A model generated the notes under the pieces. That model did no database searches and was not told the DNA's origin. It saw nothing but the letters and a program-made list of their open reading frames with translations. The position numbers and the translations under genes were made by a program. This document shows positions 19,803 through 22,593 of a DNA stretch of 22,593 nucleotides, piece after piece; position 1 is the stretch's first letter; each line of letters begins with the position of its first letter. Source of the stretch: a virus; the IMG/VR virus record IMGVR_UViG_3300033429_000018, positions 1 to 22,593 of that record; one strand, given 5' to 3'.

Positions 19803-20675
19803 TCAATCCTCCTTGTCGAAGAACGCTTCCCACCGAACATCCTCATTGAGCTCGGTGCCGGCGTTCTGGTATGCTTTGCCGAAGTGCTTGCGGAGATCGA
19901 ACATGTCCCAGAGCTCGCCCTTGCTGTACGGGTAGGTGTGGGCCATGCCATCCCAGGCACGCACGATCTCCTGCGGCTCGTTCTCGTTCGCCATGAGCAC
20001 CGCAATCCGAAACTGCTTCTTGATCTGCGACTGAGGCGGGCGGGCGGAGCAGACCTGGGCAATCCACCGACCGACCATCATGGACGCAATCTCGTGTGGC
20101 GTGTACTGAATCTGAACGGGCTCAACAAACGAAATCTGTCCATCGTTTTGTAGTATTTCGCCTACGACTACAGTGGAAGGTGCGAAAGAAGGACCGTTAG
20201 GTTCTTCTTGAGTACCTGTAACTGTAGGAGTAGTAACACCCTTTGTTTCCTGCCCGTTCGACCTAGCGGGGGAAACCGTTGCAGGAACAGAACTTTCGCG
20301 TTTCCTTAATTGAACGGGCACGTTCGCGTTTCCTCCCGTTGCTTCGAAGTGCTGGTATTCCTCATACTTACATATAGTTAGCACGCCTGGGTCGCGTTTC
20401 CCCGGCGGCGGTCGGGACCAAGTGACCCGCCCTTCGGCCTCGAGTCTCGTGAGGAACGTGTAGACCTTCTTATCGCTCCAATTCCAACGGGCCGACAGGA
20501 ACCGAACGGACGCTCGAAGCTGACCCCGCTCGAGCGAGCTACCGTCAAACGGACGGGCCCTCCCGATGAGGTCGATCCATGCGAACGCCTTGCACGCGGC
20601 CTCACCCGTCGAGGCGGGATGTAACGGGTGGGCCGGGTCAAGGAGCTCGGCCGATACAGCGACCGTGCGGGCCAC
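19803..20675 (-). CDS. Replication initiator-like protein (lambda O/DnaD type layout)
   Basis: The GTG at 20675 lies two bases after the RecT stop and has no strong site of its own, so it is probably coupled. The 290-residue product has an N-terminal helical DNA-binding region (residues about 25-100), with AFAWIDLIGRAR, RASVRFLSARWNWSDKKVYT and FLTRLEAEGRVTW, the look of the winged-helix domain of phage replication proteins. Then comes a Thr/Ser/Gln-rich linker (about 110-190). A C-terminal domain (about 195-290) includes MMVGRWIAQVC and MFDLRKHFGKAYQNAG. The layout resembles phage O-type initiators that bind the origin and recruit a helicase or loader. Codons about 92-127 hold three copies of TCGCGTTTCC in low-GC DNA. 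No ATPase motif is seen. Confidence 0.65.
   Translation of the reverse strand: MARTVAVSAELLDPAHPLHPASTGEAACKAFAWIDLIGRARPFDGSSLERGQLRASVRFLSARWNWSDKKVYTFLTRLEAEGRVTWSRPPPGKRDPGVLTICKYEEYQHFEATGGNANVPVQLRKRESSVPATVSPARSNGQETKGVTTPTVTGTQEEPNGPSFAPSTVVVGEILQNDGQISFVEPVQIQYTPHEIASMMVGRWIAQVCSARPPQSQIKKQFRIAVLMANENEPQEIVRAWDGMAHTYPYSKGELWDMFDLRKHFGKAYQNAGTELNEDVRWEAFFDKED
20296..20401 (-). repeat. Candidate replication-origin iterons inside the initiator gene
   Basis: The plus-strand 10-mer TCGCGTTTCC occurs at 20296-20305, 20324-20333 and 20392-20401, all in one orientation. A low-GC stretch (TCATACTTACATATAGTTAG, 20362-20381) lies between copies two and three. The 300 bases from 20101 are about 49 % GC, against more than 60 % in the flanks. 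Copies fall in two different reading phases of the gene, so protein coding does not explain them. Origin function is inferred by analogy with lambda. Confidence 0.5.
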
Positions 20676-20677
20676 TG

Positions 20678-22267
20678 TTAGTCGATGATCTGTCGGAGCC
20701 GCAGGACATCAACGAGCTCACGCCGGCCGTCCTCGTCAAGCGAGAGCGGCTGGATCTGCGCCTCCCCTTCCTTCCTGTAGGGCTCGAACGTGTCGGCATA
20801 CTCGATGCTATTGAGGGTCGTGATGACCATCGTGGTCTTGAACCCCTTGTCCGCCACCTGGCGGTATATCTCCGCCAGCTTCGGCACCTCGAAAGCGGTA
20901 GTCGTAGAGGATGACGGCTCCTCCGTCGATGGGAGCGACTCCGATTCCGATGACGTAGGGTCCGGCTTGTCGAGGTCCTGCTTCTTGGCCTCCTCGAGCC
21001 CCGCCGCCGCGTCCGCATAGTTGATCGCCGCCAGGCACGCATCGTCCCAGGTGAAGAAGTGACCGGGTATGGTCGGGCCGGCAGGTTCACCCGGCTCTAC
21101 CCACACGAACGGGACGAACAACTCGCCCTCCTGCTGGATCTCGTAGCCCTCGGGGAGTGTGAGCACCGACTCCGGCTCCGGGGCAAGCGGCATCTGCCCG
21201 AACACACCCAGCCAGGTCAGGGCCGTATGCTGGATCACACCGTCCGCATCGTAGCCGACGAACAGCTCGCCGTCGCGCATGATGACGCACCCCTCGGGGA
21301 GCATGGCTTCCGCCTTCTTCTCCTCCTTGTGGGCCCTACCGTGGCCGGCGAGCGACCGCTGGTTCTTGTAGTCGGTGATGCAGTAGCCACAATGAAACCG
21401 CTTCTCCTCAAAGGAGTCCTCTGCCGATGCGCTCGTAGACCCATTTGGGGATCCAGCTTCCGGGTCCGCCGGCTCCGATGATTGGCTCTCCTGCTTTTCG
21501 AGGGCCTTCTGCAACTGCTCCACCGTAGGGTCCACGGCGGGCCCGTCCACCTCGATGACCGTACCTGGCGCGAGCTTGGCGGCGAGCTCCTCCTGGGCGG
21601 CGGCTGTGGCGGCCTGGGCCGCACCGGAAGCGACAGCGCCGGGGTCCCACGCCTCCGAGCCCCAGTCGGCCTCAGAGTAGAGCCCCTGCGTGCTCTCCGG
21701 GCACACGACACGGATAGTAGAGCTCAACACGCGGGCCATCACCATCTCGGACGGGTTGTTCCGCCAGTTTTGCTTGTTGAACAGGTGCTTGAAATCCTCC
21801 ATCAAGCGCATCTCCATGTGGTCGGCCATGTCGCCGGTCATGTGGGCTACGCAGTAGGCACCCAGACACCGACCAGCCTTGAGCCCGCCTGTATGCTGAA
21901 CCATGACCTTCCCATCGGCCCGCTTCGTCCACTGGAAGTCCTCGCCTTCGTAGACATGCTGGAACTCGAGCGATTCGACACGGGGATCCCTGGCCGCGAT
22001 GTCGATGAACCCCTTGTAGTCGATCTGGAACGTCAACCGGCCGCCGTCGCCCTTCCATGCGTGGATCTGGGTGAATGGGTTGAGCCCCGACATCTTGGCC
22101 CGGATACCGAGCGCGATGACGTTCACGGGATCGTCGCGGAACCCGTCCGGCAACTGCGCTCGCATGGCCGAGATATAGGCGGCCTCGTAGGTCACGCCTA
22201 CGCCAGCGTTCACAATCTCCGCGAGTGATTGCTTCTTCTCGTGGGGTACTACTGCTCCTCCGGTCAT
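20678..22267 (-). CDS. recT: RecT-family single-strand annealing protein with C2H2 finger and C-terminal extension
   Basis: ATG 22267 follows the shared AAAAGGAGCGTCCGA motif; a 30-residue upstream extension is basic noise overlapping the previous gene. Residues about 15-215 are a RecT core: ALGIRAKMSGLNPF, then GRLTFQIDYKGFIDIAARDP, YCVAHMTG, and WRNNPSEMVMARVLSSTIR. RecT anneals complementary strands in phage recombination. The protein is 529 residues, about twice normal. Beyond the core come an Ala/Pro-rich linker and a classical zinc finger at residues 293-313 (Cys293, Cys296, His309, His313). Two copies of LPEGxxIxxxGELFV follow (323-337 and 371-385), then a Ser-rich linker and a helical end. 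The fusion is unusual; the finger may bind DNA or another protein. Confidence 0.88.
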   Translation of the reverse strand: MTGGAVVPHEKKQSLAEIVNAGVGVTYEAAYISAMRAQLPDGFRDDPVNVIALGIRAKMSGLNPFTQIHAWKGDGGRLTFQIDYKGFIDIAARDPRVESLEFQHVYEGEDFQWTKRADGKVMVQHTGGLKAGRCLGAYCVAHMTGDMADHMEMRLMEDFKHLFNKQNWRNNPSEMVMARVLSSTIRVVCPESTQGLYSEADWGSEAWDPGAVASGAAQAATAAAQEELAAKLAPGTVIEVDGPAVDPTVEQLQKALEKQESQSSEPADPEAGSPNGSTSASAEDSFEEKRFHCGYCITDYKNQRSLAGHGRAHKEEKKAEAMLPEGCVIMRDGELFVGYDADGVIQHTALTWLGVFGQMPLAPEPESVLTLPEGYEIQQEGELFVPFVWVEPGEPAGPTIPGHFFTWDDACLAAINYADAAAGLEEAKKQDLDKPDPTSSESESLPSTEEPSSSTTTAFEVPKLAEIYRQVADKGFKTTMVITTLNSIEYADTFEPYRKEGEAQIQPLSLDEDGRRELVDVLRLRQIID

Positions 22268-22593
22268 TCGGACGCTCCTTTTGTGGTCGTGATGGTCCCG
22301 TCTTTGATGCCGGTAACCGATTCCTCTTTTGTGATGATTCCTTTGCGGATCAACCATCGCTCGAACTTCGCGGGGTCGTGGGTGATTTCGCCCAACCGTA
22401 TGCTGTTCGCTAACTCGTGGAGCTCCTGCGCCCTTAGAGCTTGCTGTTTACCCATTTCCATTTGCGCGAGGCGGCGTTGCCGTTGTCTCTCGAGCTCCTC
22501 GTCCTGCTTCACCTTCCGCTCAAAGGCGCGTTCGCGCTCCCAACGAACTTGATGCTCCCGACTTATGCGTATCCTGTTGCGTTCCTCGTACTC
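22264..22593 (-). CDS. Charged coiled-coil protein, N terminus off right edge
   Basis: The frame is open to the right edge with no stop, and all 109 visible codons look alike in composition. A GTG at 22512 could start it, but the upstream codons (EYEERNRIRISREH, then WERERAFERK) continue the same Glu/Arg-rich helix, so it probably begins outside the window. The visible part is a long charged coiled coil (EELERQRQRRLAQMEMGKQQ) followed by a small domain with FERWLIRKGIITKEE. The stop overlaps the RecT ATG as ATGA. It may be a partner in the recombination block; no family recognised. Confidence 0.65.
   Translation of the reverse strand, partial: EYEERNRIRISREHQVRWERERAFERKVKQDEELERQRQRRLAQMEMGKQQALRAQELHELANSIRLGEITHDPAKFERWLIRKGIITKEESVTGIKDGTITTTKGASE
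22270..22282 (-). promoter_or_regulatory. Shared extended ribosome-binding motif, copy 4 (AAAAGGAGCGTCC)
   Basis: AAAAGGAGCGTCC followed by GA and the RecT ATG at 22267; twelve bases match the copies before the scaffold and 13423 genes. It lies inside the end of the upstream coiled-coil gene. Confidence 0.7.

Noticed and set aside
20101-20400. Low-GC patch as a recent foreign insertion
   Set aside because: It lies in frame within a linker region of one continuous gene, with no repeats or gene borders at its edges; the origin explanation fits better.
21482-22228. 248-codon plus-strand frame opposite recT
   Set aside because: Complement of a confidently identified coding frame; composition is typical of an antisense shadow in high-GC DNA.

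Overview
The window is entirely viral: a contiguous piece of a high-GC (roughly 60-65 % by eye) tailed double-stranded DNA phage (Caudoviricetes). The basis is an ordered packaging and head set (small terminase, large terminase, large P22-like portal, acidic scaffold, HK97-fold-type major capsid protein, head-tail adaptor-sized proteins, a tail/fibre-type protein) plus a RecT recombination/replication block. No integrase, lysogeny repressor, tRNA gene, rRNA gene, CRISPR array or insertion sequence was found, so lifestyle and host cannot be fixed.

Layout. (1) Positions 1-14225, minus strand, read right to left: small terminase, several small proteins, large terminase, two overlapping small genes, two beta-rich proteins, portal, scaffold, major capsid, six small head/neck proteins, then a jelly-roll plus fibronectin-like protein that runs off the left edge. 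(2) Positions 14344-18126, plus strand: thirteen tightly packed small genes behind a TTGACA promoter whose spacer is occupied by a perfect 9-bp inverted repeat, a likely operator. Several products carry Cys-x2-Cys zinc-ribbon motifs; one resembles DUF3846 and the last looks like a ribbon-helix-helix regulator. (3) Positions 18123-22593, minus strand: a coiled-coil protein entering from the right edge, an unusually long RecT, a replication-initiator-like protein, two small proteins, a PD-(D/E)XK-like protein and a VRR-NUC nuclease. Blocks 2 and 3 converge, with stop codons overlapping by four bases.

Genes are packed with almost no spacers. Most junctions are ATGA, GTGA, TTGA or TAATG overlaps, implying translational coupling, so the few real gaps stand out. 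The gap after the capsid gene holds two mutually exclusive RNA pairings around a ribosome-binding site. The first gap of the plus cluster holds a two-tier hairpin. The promoter gap holds the inverted repeat. No gene-free stretch exceeds 300 bases; the largest gap is 14226-14343.

The strongest leads are: a RecT fused to a classical C2H2 zinc finger and a duplicated C-terminal module; a lambda-O-like arrangement in which the initiator gene carries a low-GC segment with repeated 10-mers (a candidate origin); the capsid-downstream RNA switch; a capsid protein whose best-supported start adds a signal-peptide-like N terminus; and a 12-base ribosome-binding-site motif shared by four distant genes.
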